Assembly: GCA_016865015.1 (NCBI GenBank)
Contig: CP018226.1
Coordinates: 4,185,001 to 4,249,000, forward strand
Source: Rhizobiales bacterium IMCC20636
Lineage (GTDB): Bacteria > Pseudomonadota > Alphaproteobacteria > Rhizobiales > GCA-2746425
Reading direction: 5' to 3'
Length of the DNA stretch: 64,000 bases
The position numbers and the translations under genes were made by a program. Numbering within the stretch: the first letter of the stretch is position 1; each line of letters begins with the position of its first letter. This document shows, piece after piece, positions 17,953 to 27,296 of the stretch. The notes below the pieces were generated by a model. That model was not told where the DNA came from, ran no database searches, and saw nothing but the letters and a program-made list of their open reading frames with translations.

Positions 17953-19167
17953 TCAGTTTTTGGGTTTTTCAACATCCGGCAGGAAGACGGTCAGGAACCC
18001 CAGGAACAGAAGAGCGGAGAACAGGCTGAACACCCGTTCGATCCCGATGTAATCGGCCAGCGCCCCAAGCGCTGCCGCGCCCAGCGCCCCAATTCCGAAG
18101 GCGAAGCCAAAAACCAGACCTGCAACCATGCCGACTTTTTGTGGCAGCAATTCTTGTGCGTAGACAACAATGGCGGAGAAAGCCGAAGACAGGATAAGCC
18201 CCACAATTATACTCAAAACGGCTGTGCCAAACAGGTTCATATGAGGCAGAACAAGTGCGAAAGGCAGCGCGCCTAGAATTGAACCCCAAATAACTTTCAA
18301 CGTTCCAACACGATCCCCGATAGGTCCGCCGAAAAAAGTGCCCACTGCAACAGCCGCCAGGAACAGAAAGAGGTAGGTTTGCGCCTCGCGAATTTCGAGG
18401 CCGAATTTTTCAATCAGGAAGAAATTGTAGTAGCTCTTGAATGTCTCGATATAGACAAACTTGCTGAGCAACAGCGCACCGATCACTGCGAAAGCCATTA
18501 TCAGGCCCTTTCGCGGAATCTTGGACAAGATTTTAGGGGGCTTGCGCATCGCATTGACCATGCGTTGGTGGTTTGCGTACCAGCGTGCAACCCAGATCAG
18601 GACCATGACACCTATCACGGCAAGCAGGCCGAACCAGATCGTGCTTGCTTGTCCCAAAGGCAAAACAAACAGCGCGGCGGCCAATGGGCCCAGGGCTGTG
18701 CCTGTGTTGCCGCCAACCTGAAAGCTGGATTGCGCGAAGCCTAATCTGCCGCCCGATGCCATGCGCGAGACACGCGATGCTTCAGGATGGAACAGCGCGG
18801 AGCCAACCCCCAGCACGGCAGCTGCCAGCAGCAATAGGGGGAATGAGTTGGCCGTTGCCAACAGAGTCACACCGACCGCGACGATCACCAGCGATATGGC
18901 CAGCGCAAATGGCTTCGGCTTCACATCGCCATACAATCCCATGAGGGGCTGCAAGATGCAGGCTGTCATCTGCTGTGCCAGCGTCAGGAGACCAAGCTGG
19001 AAGTAGTCCAGACCGTATTCGGCTTTGAAAAGCGGATAGAGCGCGGGCAAAAGAAACTGGATAAGATCATTGATTAAATGCGCGCCGCTGACGGCAAAAA
19101 TAATCGAATAGGATGTCGCGGGTTTTTGGGTCTGAATATAATTCATTTTGGTGCTCGTCGTCATCAT
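17953..19167 (-). CDS. MFS transporter, fosmidomycin-resistance (Fsr) type
   Basis: A 404-residue inner-membrane protein with about 12 hydrophobic segments. SGAHLINDLIQFLLPALYPLFK near the start is characteristic of the Fsr family, and FHPEASRVSRMASGGRLGFAQSSFQVGGNTGTALG between helices 4 and 5 fits too. These are proton-driven exporters of small molecules; the natural substrate here is unknown. The start is uncertain: two consecutive ATGs at 19167/19164 lack a strong ribosome site. It is convergent with the LysR gene. Confidence 0.88.
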   Translation of the reverse strand: MMTTSTKMNYIQTQKPATSYSIIFAVSGAHLINDLIQFLLPALYPLFKAEYGLDYFQLGLLTLAQQMTACILQPLMGLYGDVKPKPFALAISLVIVAVGVTLLATANSFPLLLLAAAVLGVGSALFHPEASRVSRMASGGRLGFAQSSFQVGGNTGTALGPLAAALFVLPLGQASTIWFGLLAVIGVMVLIWVARWYANHQRMVNAMRKPPKILSKIPRKGLIMAFAVIGALLLSKFVYIETFKSYYNFFLIEKFGLEIREAQTYLFLFLAAVAVGTFFGGPIGDRVGTLKVIWGSILGALPFALVLPHMNLFGTAVLSIIVGLILSSAFSAIVVYAQELLPQKVGMVAGLVFGFAFGIGALGAAALGALADYIGIERVFSLFSALLFLGFLTVFLPDVEKPKN

Positions 19168-19684
19168 GCATTGCGCTCTGCGTTGACCGTGGAGCGAAGT
19201 TTCTTGGCATTTCGGGAAATCTTGGAACAAGTCCAGCGCGATAGAACGATTACGAAGGTACATCGGCATAACATGCTGTCAACTCATTAAGTTGAAAAAT
19301 GCTAATACACTCGACACGGTTGTGTTTCGGTCAGGATAATTTCGAATATTGTTTTCAAAAACCCAGAGCATGACTGGCCCCTCAAGCCTTCGGAATCTGA
19401 GGCTTTTGGCCGTTTCGAGTTAGCCGCCTTTTGCCCCTTGGTTTGACTGCAGAACCTCCCGGCTTTGGTTGGGGTGCGGATGCGGATGCGGGCGCAGCGG
19501 TTTTTCGTCATGGATCACATCAGAATTCAAGCCATTGGCTGGGATTCCTCGGATATTGTGTTTTCACCCCGCCATCACAGCGCTCGAGCCTGTAACACCG
19601 AAGCGATCTATTCTGTAACCAACTGTTCTTACTGTCTTATATTCCTGAACATCCCTTCTTCCAGGCCGATTTCAACAGAATGGC
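19168..19684. other. Noncoding stretch upstream of the LacI-type operon
   Basis: About 515 bases between the divergent MFS gene and the promoter of the next operon. A short inverted repeat, AAGCCT/AGGCTT at 19384-19389 and 19400-19405, is the only structure seen. Open frames here are short and show no family resemblance. It must hold the MFS promoter, which I could not fix. Confidence 0.5.
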
Positions 19685-19714
19685 TTGACAGATCGAATTG
19701 CAAATTCTTATGAT
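19685..19714 (+). promoter_or_regulatory. Strong sigma-70 promoter of the RbsA-type operon
   Basis: TTGACA at 19685-19690 and TATGAT at 19709-19714 are separated by 18 bases. The -35 is the exact consensus and the -10 differs from it by one base. The tandem operator begins at the end of the -10 box, so a bound repressor would block transcription start. Confidence 0.75.
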
Positions 19715-19739
19715 GTAAACGTTCTCTGTAAACGTTCTC
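19714..19739 (+). promoter_or_regulatory. Tandem LacI-type operator
   Basis: TGTAAACGTTCTC occurs twice, head to tail and exactly, at 19714-19726 and 19727-19739. Each copy contains the AACGTT palindromic core typical of LacI-family sites. It overlaps the -10 box and lies 35 bases before the first gene. The LacI-type regulator encoded at 24775 in the same operon is the obvious ligand; that link is inference. Confidence 0.7.
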
Positions 19740-19774
19740 ATAAAATGTTGCAGAGCATGGGGAGGTCTTAATAC

Positions 19775-21340
19775 ATGACGTCAGTGGCCGTTCAGATTGC
19801 GACTCAGGCTTCGCCATCCACGCTGGAATTGCGCGCCTATGGCGTCAGCAAATCCTACGGAGCGACGGTTGCGCTGGAACATGCGGACATTGTGCTGCGC
19901 GCTGGCGAGGTTCATGCCTTGCTGGGAGAGAACGGTGCTGGCAAATCGACGCTGGTGCGGATTCTGACAGGCGCGATTGTTCCTGATCAGGGCGACATGC
20001 AACTCCATGGAAAACCCTATCAGCCACAAAACATCCTTGAGGCACGTTCACATCAGGTCGCGACTGCCTTTCAGGAACTGAGCCTCGTGCCTAACCTGTC
20101 GGTGGCGCAAAATCTGCTGTTGCCGAAACTGGAAAAATCATCCCTCGGTCTCATCTCTGCACGCAAGGTGATCGCCAAGGGTCAGGAAATACTGTCCCGT
20201 CACGGACTTGAGCGGATCGACGCCGCCGCCATCGTCAGCGACCTTCCGCTGGCAGAGCGTCAGCGCATCGAAATCGCCCGTTCTCTGGAAAATGCCGGTC
20301 GTGTTCTGATTCTTGATGAGCCCACGGCTTCGCTTGCCGAGACGGACTGGCTGTTCGCGCAAATCCGCAAGGCGCAGGCGCGCGGCGTTGCCGTGCTTTA
20401 CATATCGCACCGGCTGGCAGAGGTGCGCGAGATTTGTACCGTTGCCACTGTGCTGCGCAACGGGCGCACCATTGCCACTGTGGGTCTTGAAGAAGCCAGC
20501 GACGGCGACATCTTCGAAATGATGGTCGGCCATCCTGTCGAGAAGATCCGCCCGGATGCGCGTGCGATTGACGGCACGACGCAAAAACGCATTGTCGTGG
20601 AAAATCTGTGTTCCGATAAGGTGGACAATATTTCCTTCGAATTGCGCGAGGGCGAAATTCTGGGCATCGCCGCGCTTGAAGCACAGGGGCAGCGCGAGCT
20701 GTTCCGAACCCTTGCGGGTTTGCAAACGCGCCAGTCGGGCACCATCAAAATTGATGGCAAACCAGCGAAATTCAACAGCCCCAGAGACGCGCTGCAATTT
20801 GAGAGTGGCATCTGTTTCCTGCCGGAAGAACGCAAGACCGAAGGCATTCTGGCCGGGCTTTCAGCGGCGACAAATGTTGTGCTTCCATTGCTGCCACGCA
20901 TTGCACGGGCCGGGTTTATTGGGCGCGATGCGGAACGCAACGCAGCCCGCGGTGCCGCCGGTCAGGTTGATATGGATGAGCGCTATCTCGATTTCGCCAT
21001 TGGTGATCTGTCGGGCGGCAACCAGCAAAAGGCCTTGATGGCGCGGACGCTCGCCACCGGTGTCAAGACCCTGCTGCTGTTCGATCCCACGCGCGGCGTT
21101 GATGTTGGCACCAAGGAATCCATCTACGCAGCCATCGGCGCGTTTGCAGATCAGGGCGGTTCGGTGCTGTTCTACTCGTCCGAACTGCCGGAAATTGTCC
21201 AGCTCGCAGACCGCTGCATGGTGCTTTACAACGGACGGATTTTTCAGGAATTCGTTGGCCGGGACATCTCGGAACAGCGCCTGGTCGCGGCCATGATCGG
21301 CCATCACAACGCAACTGAAACTGTGTTGGAAACGGCCTGA
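19775..21340 (+). CDS. Sugar ABC importer ATPase, double-domain (RbsA type)
   Basis: A 521-residue protein with two fused ATPase halves. The first has GENGAGKST near 52-60 and LADLP-type signature LPLAERQRIEIARSL; the second has a degenerate P-loop (ALEAQGQRELF) but a good signature LSGGNQQKALMARTL, as is usual for RbsA. GGGGAGG precedes ATG. It is the first gene of a ten-gene operon and overlaps the next gene by one base. Confidence 0.95.
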   Translation: MTSVAVQIATQASPSTLELRAYGVSKSYGATVALEHADIVLRAGEVHALLGENGAGKSTLVRILTGAIVPDQGDMQLHGKPYQPQNILEARSHQVATAFQELSLVPNLSVAQNLLLPKLEKSSLGLISARKVIAKGQEILSRHGLERIDAAAIVSDLPLAERQRIEIARSLENAGRVLILDEPTASLAETDWLFAQIRKAQARGVAVLYISHRLAEVREICTVATVLRNGRTIATVGLEEASDGDIFEMMVGHPVEKIRPDARAIDGTTQKRIVVENLCSDKVDNISFELREGEILGIAALEAQGQRELFRTLAGLQTRQSGTIKIDGKPAKFNSPRDALQFESGICFLPEERKTEGILAGLSAATNVVLPLLPRIARAGFIGRDAERNAARGAAGQVDMDERYLDFAIGDLSGGNQQKALMARTLATGVKTLLLFDPTRGVDVGTKESIYAAIGAFADQGGSVLFYSSELPEIVQLADRCMVLYNGRIFQEFVGRDISEQRLVAAMIGHHNATETVLETA

Positions 21341-22332
21341 TGCAAACAAATACCACACCAGCCATCTCGCCCCGAGGCCATATCACGGATTATCTGTGGC
21401 GCTTTACCCGCGGTGCCGGGATCATCGTGCTAACTTATGTGGCCTTCTATGTGCTCTATGGCTATCTGCAGCCCCGCGCGCTCGAGCCTTATGCAATCGC
21501 TGCACAGATGAACAACACCGCGCCGCTGGCGCTGGCAGCCGCAGGCCAAACGCTGGTGGTGTTGTCGCGGGGCTTCGACCTGTCTCTTGCCGGCGTGATC
21601 TCGATCTGCAACGTGGTGCTGGCTGTCATGCCGCTCGAAGGTCCGGGCGGAGCCTTGGTCTCGGTTCTCCTGTGTCTTTTGATTGGAGCTTCGGTCGGCG
21701 CTGTCAATGGCTGGCTGGTGGGCTATCTGCGCATGCAATCCATTGCGGCCACACTGGCGACGATGATCATCTGTCAGGGCATTGCCCTTGTTATCCTCAA
21801 GGCTCCAGGCGGCTATGTCGCGGAGTGGATCACCTATGAGATGACCGACCGCCTGTGGAGCATCATCCCGATTTCCGGGCTTGTGGTTGCAGCTGTCGTG
21901 GGTGCATGGCTCTTGATCCGCCGCACCAATTTCGGGGTGTCGATCTATGCCATCGGTGCCGATGAATCTGCCGCGTCACTGTCTGGCATCAATGTAAGGC
22001 GGGTGCGCTTCTTCACCTTTGTTTGCGCTGGCATGCTTTACGGGCTGGCCGGTTTCATGTTGAGCGCGCAAACCGCAACCGGCAACCCGACATCCGGAAC
22101 ACCTTTGCTGCTGTTGTCCTTTGCTGCCGTCGCCCTTGGGGGAACCTCCCTTGCCGGTGGACGCGGCGGACTGTTTGCCACGGTCATGGGCGCTGCAACA
22201 CTCACACTTTTGCAAAAGGTCCTCTTCTCCAGTGGTGTGTCGTCTTTCTACACCGGCCTCTTTCAGGGCCTCGTCCTGATCGCGGCTGTGGTTTTCAGTG
22301 GGTTCGTTGCGCGGATCGGAGATAAGAAATGA
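21340..22332 (+). CDS. Sugar ABC importer permease 1 (RbsC type)
   Basis: A 330-residue inner-membrane protein of the CUT2 class with about 8-10 hydrophobic helices. Family marks are LSRGFDLSLAGVISICNV near 70-85 and the cytoplasmic loop YAIGADESAASLSGINVRRVRFFTF. It pairs with the second permease and is fused to it by an ATGA overlap. Confidence 0.95.
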   Translation: MQTNTTPAISPRGHITDYLWRFTRGAGIIVLTYVAFYVLYGYLQPRALEPYAIAAQMNNTAPLALAAAGQTLVVLSRGFDLSLAGVISICNVVLAVMPLEGPGGALVSVLLCLLIGASVGAVNGWLVGYLRMQSIAATLATMIICQGIALVILKAPGGYVAEWITYEMTDRLWSIIPISGLVVAAVVGAWLLIRRTNFGVSIYAIGADESAASLSGINVRRVRFFTFVCAGMLYGLAGFMLSAQTATGNPTSGTPLLLLSFAAVALGGTSLAGGRGGLFATVMGAATLTLLQKVLFSSGVSSFYTGLFQGLVLIAAVVFSGFVARIGDKK

Positions 22333-23354
22333 TCGATTCCGATAATGCAAAAACAGTTGAATCAAGTTTTGCCCAAAGCGGTGATGGTCGTGCCAGCGCA
22401 CGTGTCAGCCGTGAGACAATCAGCACTGTGACGGTCGCAATCCTGTGTGTCGTGATGTTGCTCGGGGCACGTTTCATCAGCCCCTCGCTCGGGTCATGGT
22501 CACAGGTGGAAACCGTATTGGTGCTGGGGTCCTTCCTTGTGGTGCTGTCCTTTGGGCAAGGTCTTGTGATCCTGACCGGCGGTCTTGATCTGTCCCTCCC
22601 CGCCTTGATCACGCTGGGCGGAATTCTGGCGACCAACTGGATCGGCGTTTATGATACTGGCGCATGGTATCTGCTGCCTGTTGCGCTGCTAATTTGCGCA
22701 GGCGTCGGCCTGATCTCGGCCATCGGGATTGTCTGGCTGAAGGTTCCGCCCTTCATCATGACACTGGCGATGTCTATCATCGTCTCGTCAATCCTGCTGG
22801 GTTACACCAAGGGCACACCGCGCGGCGCCTCACCCGATGCAGCGCTGGCTTTGATGAAAGGTTCGGTCTTCGGACAACCCGCCGTCATCAGCTTTGTCAT
22901 TCTATTCGTCATCATAGGTTGGCTGTTTCAGAGTCGCTCGGCAATTGGCCGCTATCTCTATGCAGTAGGCATGAATGTAGACGCCGCCCGTGTTGCGGGG
23001 GTTCCGGTGGTCCTGGTTCAAACCCTGCCCTATGTGATCAGCGCAGTATGTGCCGGGCTCGTGGGCATCATGCTGGTCGGCTATTCCAATGGCGCGACAC
23101 TGCGGATGGGCGAGAGTTATCTGCTGCCATCCATCGCCGCCGTGGTGATCGGTGGCTCGTCAATTCTGGGCGGCAGCGGCTCATTTCTGGGCACGGTGGG
23201 CGGGGCCATCCTGCTCACCACACTGGGAACAATCATCTCTGCAATCGGCCTCGAATTTGGCCTCAGAACAATTATCGAAGGCACCATCGTGTTGGTGGCA
23301 TTGCTGCTGCTGCGCGAGGAGTTTTTCCAGAAACTCGGGTCACTCTGGCGGTGA
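22329..23354 (+). CDS. Sugar ABC importer permease 2 (RbsC type)
   Basis: A 341-residue CUT2-class permease with a basic, polar N-terminus of about 35 residues before the first helix. LTGGLDLSLPALITLGGI and YAVGMNVDAARVAGVPVV are the family marks. Two different permeases in one CUT2 system point to a heterodimeric channel rather than the RbsC homodimer. Confidence 0.95.
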   Translation: MIDSDNAKTVESSFAQSGDGRASARVSRETISTVTVAILCVVMLLGARFISPSLGSWSQVETVLVLGSFLVVLSFGQGLVILTGGLDLSLPALITLGGILATNWIGVYDTGAWYLLPVALLICAGVGLISAIGIVWLKVPPFIMTLAMSIIVSSILLGYTKGTPRGASPDAALALMKGSVFGQPAVISFVILFVIIGWLFQSRSAIGRYLYAVGMNVDAARVAGVPVVLVQTLPYVISAVCAGLVGIMLVGYSNGATLRMGESYLLPSIAAVVIGGSSILGGSGSFLGTVGGAILLTTLGTIISAIGLEFGLRTIIEGTIVLVALLLLREEFFQKLGSLWR

Positions 23355-23397
23355 CCCAAGAAGAAGAAACCGGTCTTTCAACAGGAGGAAACAGACC

Positions 23398-24609
23398 ATG
23401 CTGACTAAAACGTTCCAAACACTTGCGGCGGTGGCCATTGGGGCTGCATCGTTTGCAGCCACTTCGGCCAGTGCTGCCGATGGCGAGAAATTCAAAGTCT
23501 ATCTCAGCCTCAGCTATTCGGGCAACGCCTGGCAATCATCTGCTGCCAACATCGTGAAGGCTCTGGCAGCCACACCGCCCTATAATGAAACAGTCGAGCT
23601 GATCGAAGTCATCACAGGCACCGATCCACAGGCCCAGATTTCGGCCTATGAAAGCATGATCGATGCAGGTGCCGACGGCATTGTGAGCTTCCCGATCTCG
23701 TCAACTGCGCTCAACCGCACCATCAAACGTGGCTGCGAAGAAGGCGTTCTGTTCTTCATGTATGATGCCACAGTGACCGAAAGCTGCGCTTATAATGTCA
23801 GCTATCTGTCATCCGGTTTCGGCGAAAACAGCGCCCAGGCGCTCGTCAATGAACTTGATGGCCAGGGCAAGATCTTCCTGTCGCGCGGCGTGCCGGGCAA
23901 CTCGGTTGATCAACGCCATACAGATGGTGCCATGCATATCTTCAACCAGTATCCGGGCATCGAAATTGTCGCGGAATATTATTCCTACTGGGATGACCGC
24001 ACCACGCAACAGGAGACCGCAAAAGCGCTGACTGCACATCCCGATGTCGACGGCATCTGGGCGCAGGCTGGTGAATATGGTGCCATCCAGGCTCTTCTGG
24101 ATGCAGGCGATCGTCTGGTGCCAATGACCGGTGAAAACTCTGCAGGCTTCCGCCGCGCACTGGCAGATCCGGACATGCAGGCAAAAGGCCTGAAAGGCGT
24201 ATCGGCTGGTTCGCCGCCTGCGCAATCAGGTTATGCGTTCAAGATCATGATGGAAATCCTGACAAAACAGCGCGAACTTGCACCGATGAACATCGAGTAT
24301 CCATTGCCTTGGGTGCCAGCAGATGCAGTCAGCATTTGCACAGGCGATACCTATGAAGATGGCTGCAACGTTTTCCCGGAAAGCAAAGTGCCAACCTCTT
24401 TCGTCAGTGAAGTTCTGAATCCAGTGCTCTTGCCGGAAGTGAATGTGGAATCTGCACTGAATGGCACGCCGGTCGAAGGTGCTACCATTCAGCCGCTGCC
24501 AGCTGACATTCAGGAAGCTGGTAACGAGCCAGGCATCAACTGCAACCGCTGCGAAGCGCCTGCTGATCTTTACAAGCTGACCAAAGTCGAAGCGACGGTT
24601 CAGCCTTGA
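23398..24609 (+). CDS. Periplasmic sugar-binding protein with several cysteines
   Basis: A 403-residue periplasmic protein with a clear signal peptide (cleavage near SASAADG, about 27). AGGAGG precedes ATG. The mature chain has the two-lobed type-I periplasmic fold (VYLSLSYSGNAWQSSAAN, AQISAYESMIDAGADGIVSFPIS, ALLDAGDRLVPMTGEN). It is longer than the usual ribose-binding protein and carries an unusual set of cysteines: GCEEG, ESCAYN, SICTGDTYEDGCN and a C-terminal NCNRCEAP. Pairing as disulfides in the periplasm is likely. The ligand is unknown. Confidence 0.93.
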   Translation: MLTKTFQTLAAVAIGAASFAATSASAADGEKFKVYLSLSYSGNAWQSSAANIVKALAATPPYNETVELIEVITGTDPQAQISAYESMIDAGADGIVSFPISSTALNRTIKRGCEEGVLFFMYDATVTESCAYNVSYLSSGFGENSAQALVNELDGQGKIFLSRGVPGNSVDQRHTDGAMHIFNQYPGIEIVAEYYSYWDDRTTQQETAKALTAHPDVDGIWAQAGEYGAIQALLDAGDRLVPMTGENSAGFRRALADPDMQAKGLKGVSAGSPPAQSGYAFKIMMEILTKQRELAPMNIEYPLPWVPADAVSICTGDTYEDGCNVFPESKVPTSFVSEVLNPVLLPEVNVESALNGTPVEGATIQPLPADIQEAGNEPGINCNRCEAPADLYKLTKVEATVQP

Positions 24610-24619
24610 TCTGAAATCT

Positions 24620-24653
24620 GCAATGCCCGGCACAATTTTGTGTCGGGCGTTGC
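24620..24653 (+). promoter_or_regulatory. Intercistronic hairpin behind binding-protein gene
   Basis: Two 15-base arms (24620-24634, 24639-24653) pair fully in RNA, with two G-U pairs and a four-base loop. No T-run follows. It lies between the abundant binding protein and the regulator gene, so it probably stabilises the upstream message or lowers downstream expression. Confidence 0.7.
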
Positions 24654-24774
24654 AAATCCAGGAACCCTTTTCAGGCAAATGCACACCACAGCCAATCAGA
24701 ACCTTGAATTGCACGGCGATCCGGTTTCGACTGGATGAGCACAAACACTGCGCAGGCGCAAATGGAATGGTTTG

Positions 24775-25827
24775 ATGAGTGATCAAAAGCAAATGAAGAA
24801 ACAAAGAGTCACGGTCAAGGACGTTGCGCGCGACCTCGGCATGTCCGTGGCGACCGTTTCTCGTGCGTTTTATCCTGGCGCGGTGATTGCGGAGAAAACA
24901 CGCTCGACGGTGTTGGAGCGCGCCAGTGAACTGGGCTATCGGCCCAACCCGTTTGCGCAAAGCCTGATCACCAAAAAGACCCAGATTGCGGGCGTCATCG
25001 TTTCCGATTTGCCCAACCCGTTTTATCCTGAAGTGCTGACCGAAATGACCGGTAAACTTCAGGCCACTGGCATGAATGTCATGCTTGCTGTTGCCCATGA
25101 GCCCGAAAAGATCGACGAGGCGGTGGAGCTGATGCTGTCCTACCAGCCCGATGTGGTGATCATTCTGGCTGTCAATCTGGCCTCCGATGCACGCGAGCGC
25201 TGCGAAAGCGCGGGCGCACCGGTGATCTTCTTCAACCGCCTGTCCGCCGATGGGCTGGGATACGGCATTTCATGTGACAATGAGGCCGGCGGACGGCAGG
25301 CGGCTGATCACCTGATCGATCAGGGCCACACCAAGCTGCTTTATGTCTCTGCGTTCCTCCATGCCTCGACCAATGTGGAACGTCAAAAAGGGTTCTGTGA
25401 ACGCGCGATCGAGCGCGGCGTCGAGCCTCCGCAAATTATCGAAGCCGGGCGTTTCAGCTATGAGGCTGGCTATGCGGCAGGACTCGACACCAAGCAACTT
25501 GCCAAACCGATTGATGGCGTCTTTTGCGCCAATGACATCGTCGCCATCGGCTTTATCGAAGGCGTTCAGGAAGGCCTTGGCCTGCGTGTGCCTGACGACA
25601 TTTCAGTGATCGGTTTTGACAACATCACGATGGCCGGCTGGCCGTCGCACAAATTGACCACCGTAGCACAACCACTGGATCTGATGATGTCTGCAGCCGT
25701 TGAGCTTGCCCGCGCGCTGGCCAGTGACGAGAAGGTGGAGGCGCGCACGCAGCGCTTTGCGCCCGGCCGCCTGATTGAGCGCAACACAACCAAAAACCGC
25801 CTGCCCAAGACCGGAGATATCAAGTGA
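24775..25827 (+). CDS. LacI-family transcriptional regulator
   Basis: A 350-residue repressor. The helix-turn-helix is TVKDVARDLGMSVATVSRAF, with hinge ELGYRPNPFAQSL. The sensor domain is the periplasmic-binding fold (IAGVIVSDLPNPFYPEVLTEM). ATG at 24775 is used. It is encoded within the operon it probably controls, through the tandem operator at 19714-19739. Its stop codon overlaps the next start (TGATG). Confidence 0.93.
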   Translation: MSDQKQMKKQRVTVKDVARDLGMSVATVSRAFYPGAVIAEKTRSTVLERASELGYRPNPFAQSLITKKTQIAGVIVSDLPNPFYPEVLTEMTGKLQATGMNVMLAVAHEPEKIDEAVELMLSYQPDVVIILAVNLASDARERCESAGAPVIFFNRLSADGLGYGISCDNEAGGRQAADHLIDQGHTKLLYVSAFLHASTNVERQKGFCERAIERGVEPPQIIEAGRFSYEAGYAAGLDTKQLAKPIDGVFCANDIVAIGFIEGVQEGLGLRVPDDISVIGFDNITMAGWPSHKLTTVAQPLDLMMSAAVELARALASDEKVEARTQRFAPGRLIERNTTKNRLPKTGDIK

Positions 25828-26372
25828 TGGAACAGGATCTCTTTACCCGCCTGACCTCAGTGCACAAGCCCGATTGCGAGCTGTTCGAGGGCCCGGCGCT
25901 GGCAGCGTCCAGTCCTGATCCTGATGCACTTGCTGCGACTTTGGGCACCGATGCGGCTGCGCGCTATGCCGCAGACTGTCATCCGGTCTATGAGGATTTG
26001 CGCCGCATTGTCGGTCAGATTTCCGGAATGATGATCCTGGCGCAGCTCACCCGCCGCAGCGCGGTTGCTGATCTGAAAGAGCTGGAAGGATGTCGCGAAC
26101 GTTGGCAACGGGCCGCCGATCGGCTGCACGCGTTGCGCGTCCCTTCAGAACTGACCGCGCATCACGAACAGCTGATGGGCGCACATAGCTTTTCCGGTTC
26201 AGCACTGCGCGGATTTTCGGCGCTCAGTGCCAACGGCAATAATGATGCCATTTTCGATGATATTTCACGCCATGTGCAGCGCGCCTATGCCCATCTCAGG
26301 GCCGCTACGGCAGATAGGGCCGGGCTGCAAATGGTTGATCTTGATCACGCTTGCTGTTCCTGCGGGCGCTGA
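25827..26372 (+). CDS. Small protein of unknown function in catabolic operon
   Basis: A 181-residue, mostly helical, soluble protein that I do not recognise. GGAG at 25812 and the TGATG overlap with the LacI gene support the start. It ends in a cysteine-rich tail, HACCSCGR, which could bind metal or be redox-active. Context suggests a helper of the catabolic enzymes that follow. Confidence 0.7.
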   Translation: MEQDLFTRLTSVHKPDCELFEGPALAASSPDPDALAATLGTDAAARYAADCHPVYEDLRRIVGQISGMMILAQLTRRSAVADLKELEGCRERWQRAADRLHALRVPSELTAHHEQLMGAHSFSGSALRGFSALSANGNNDAIFDDISRHVQRAYAHLRAATADRAGLQMVDLDHACCSCGR

Positions 26373-26402
26373 TCCAAACAGATTTATTACAGGGAGAAAA
26401 AA

Positions 26403-27296
26403 ATGTCTGACTATTCAATCTGGGTTTGTGAATACTCCTATGTTCCGCAATACCATAAAAGTGGTGTGCTCTATGGCGCCCATAATGAGGGCTATGTGAA
26501 GCTGCCCTATTGCTATGTGGTGATCAAAGGCAATGGCCGCACCGTGATGGTCGATGTGGGATACAACGACAAGGATTACGGCAAGACTCTGGGCGACCGC
26601 TTTGGCGTCGAAAACTGGCGCACACCGAAAACAGTGCTGGCCGAAGTTGGTGTCACGCCCGAAGAGGTCGACACCTGCTTCATCACCCATGCGCATTTCG
26701 ACCATTTCGGGAATGTCGAGGATTTCCCCAACGCCAAGTTCTATATTCAGGAACGCGAAATTGCCAAATGGGTCTGGGCAATGTCCCTGCCCGACCGGAT
26801 GCGCTGGATGATGATCGCGGTTGATCCGGGCGATATTGTTCGCGGCGTCAACCTGGCCCGCGACCGCAGGCTGGAAACGGTCAATGGCTCGGTCTCCGAT
26901 GTGCTGCCAGGCATTGACCTGCACGCCGCCGATGATAGCCACACCTGGGGCTCCATGTGGGTGACCGTGCGCAATGACGGCAAGGCCGAATCTGATGATA
27001 CATGGGTTCTGGCCGGCGATCTGATTTACGTCTTCGATAACCTCAAGGGATCCGGCGCTGCGGTTGATGCAGCTGAGGATATCTATACCCCTGTCGGTCT
27101 CGCAGTGGGCAGTCAGACCAATCTGGTATTGGCCACCGAAGAGATGATGAAGCAGGTGGATTATGATGCCAAGCGGATCATCCCGATCCATGAAGAACGC
27201 CTGAAGGACGTCTTCCCCTCGCGGACCACGTCAGAAGGCCTGCGCATCACCGAGATTTGTCTGGCTGATGGCGAAGCTTCAAAGGTTGCAAACTGA
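26403..27296 (+). CDS. Metallo-beta-lactamase-fold hydrolase (AHL lactonase-like)
   Basis: A 297-residue MBL-fold enzyme. The zinc motif HAHFDH is at 96-101 and later ligands are probably in DDSHTWGS, LAGDLIY and the C-terminal PIHEE. Length and layout match the N-acyl-homoserine-lactonase-like group, whose members often hydrolyse lactones or esters. In this operon a sugar-lactone substrate is plausible: a dehydrogenase would make a lactone for it to open. That is inference. It overlaps the next gene by one base. Confidence 0.88.
   Translation: MSDYSIWVCEYSYVPQYHKSGVLYGAHNEGYVKLPYCYVVIKGNGRTVMVDVGYNDKDYGKTLGDRFGVENWRTPKTVLAEVGVTPEEVDTCFITHAHFDHFGNVEDFPNAKFYIQEREIAKWVWAMSLPDRMRWMMIAVDPGDIVRGVNLARDRRLETVNGSVSDVLPGIDLHAADDSHTWGSMWVTVRNDGKAESDDTWVLAGDLIYVFDNLKGSGAAVDAAEDIYTPVGLAVGSQTNLVLATEEMMKQVDYDAKRIIPIHEERLKDVFPSRTTSEGLRITEICLADGEASKVAN

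Noticed and set aside
19302-19511. 69-codon minus-strand frame upstream of the LacI-type operon.
   Set aside because: Very basic, repetitive composition and no start signal; judged noncoding.
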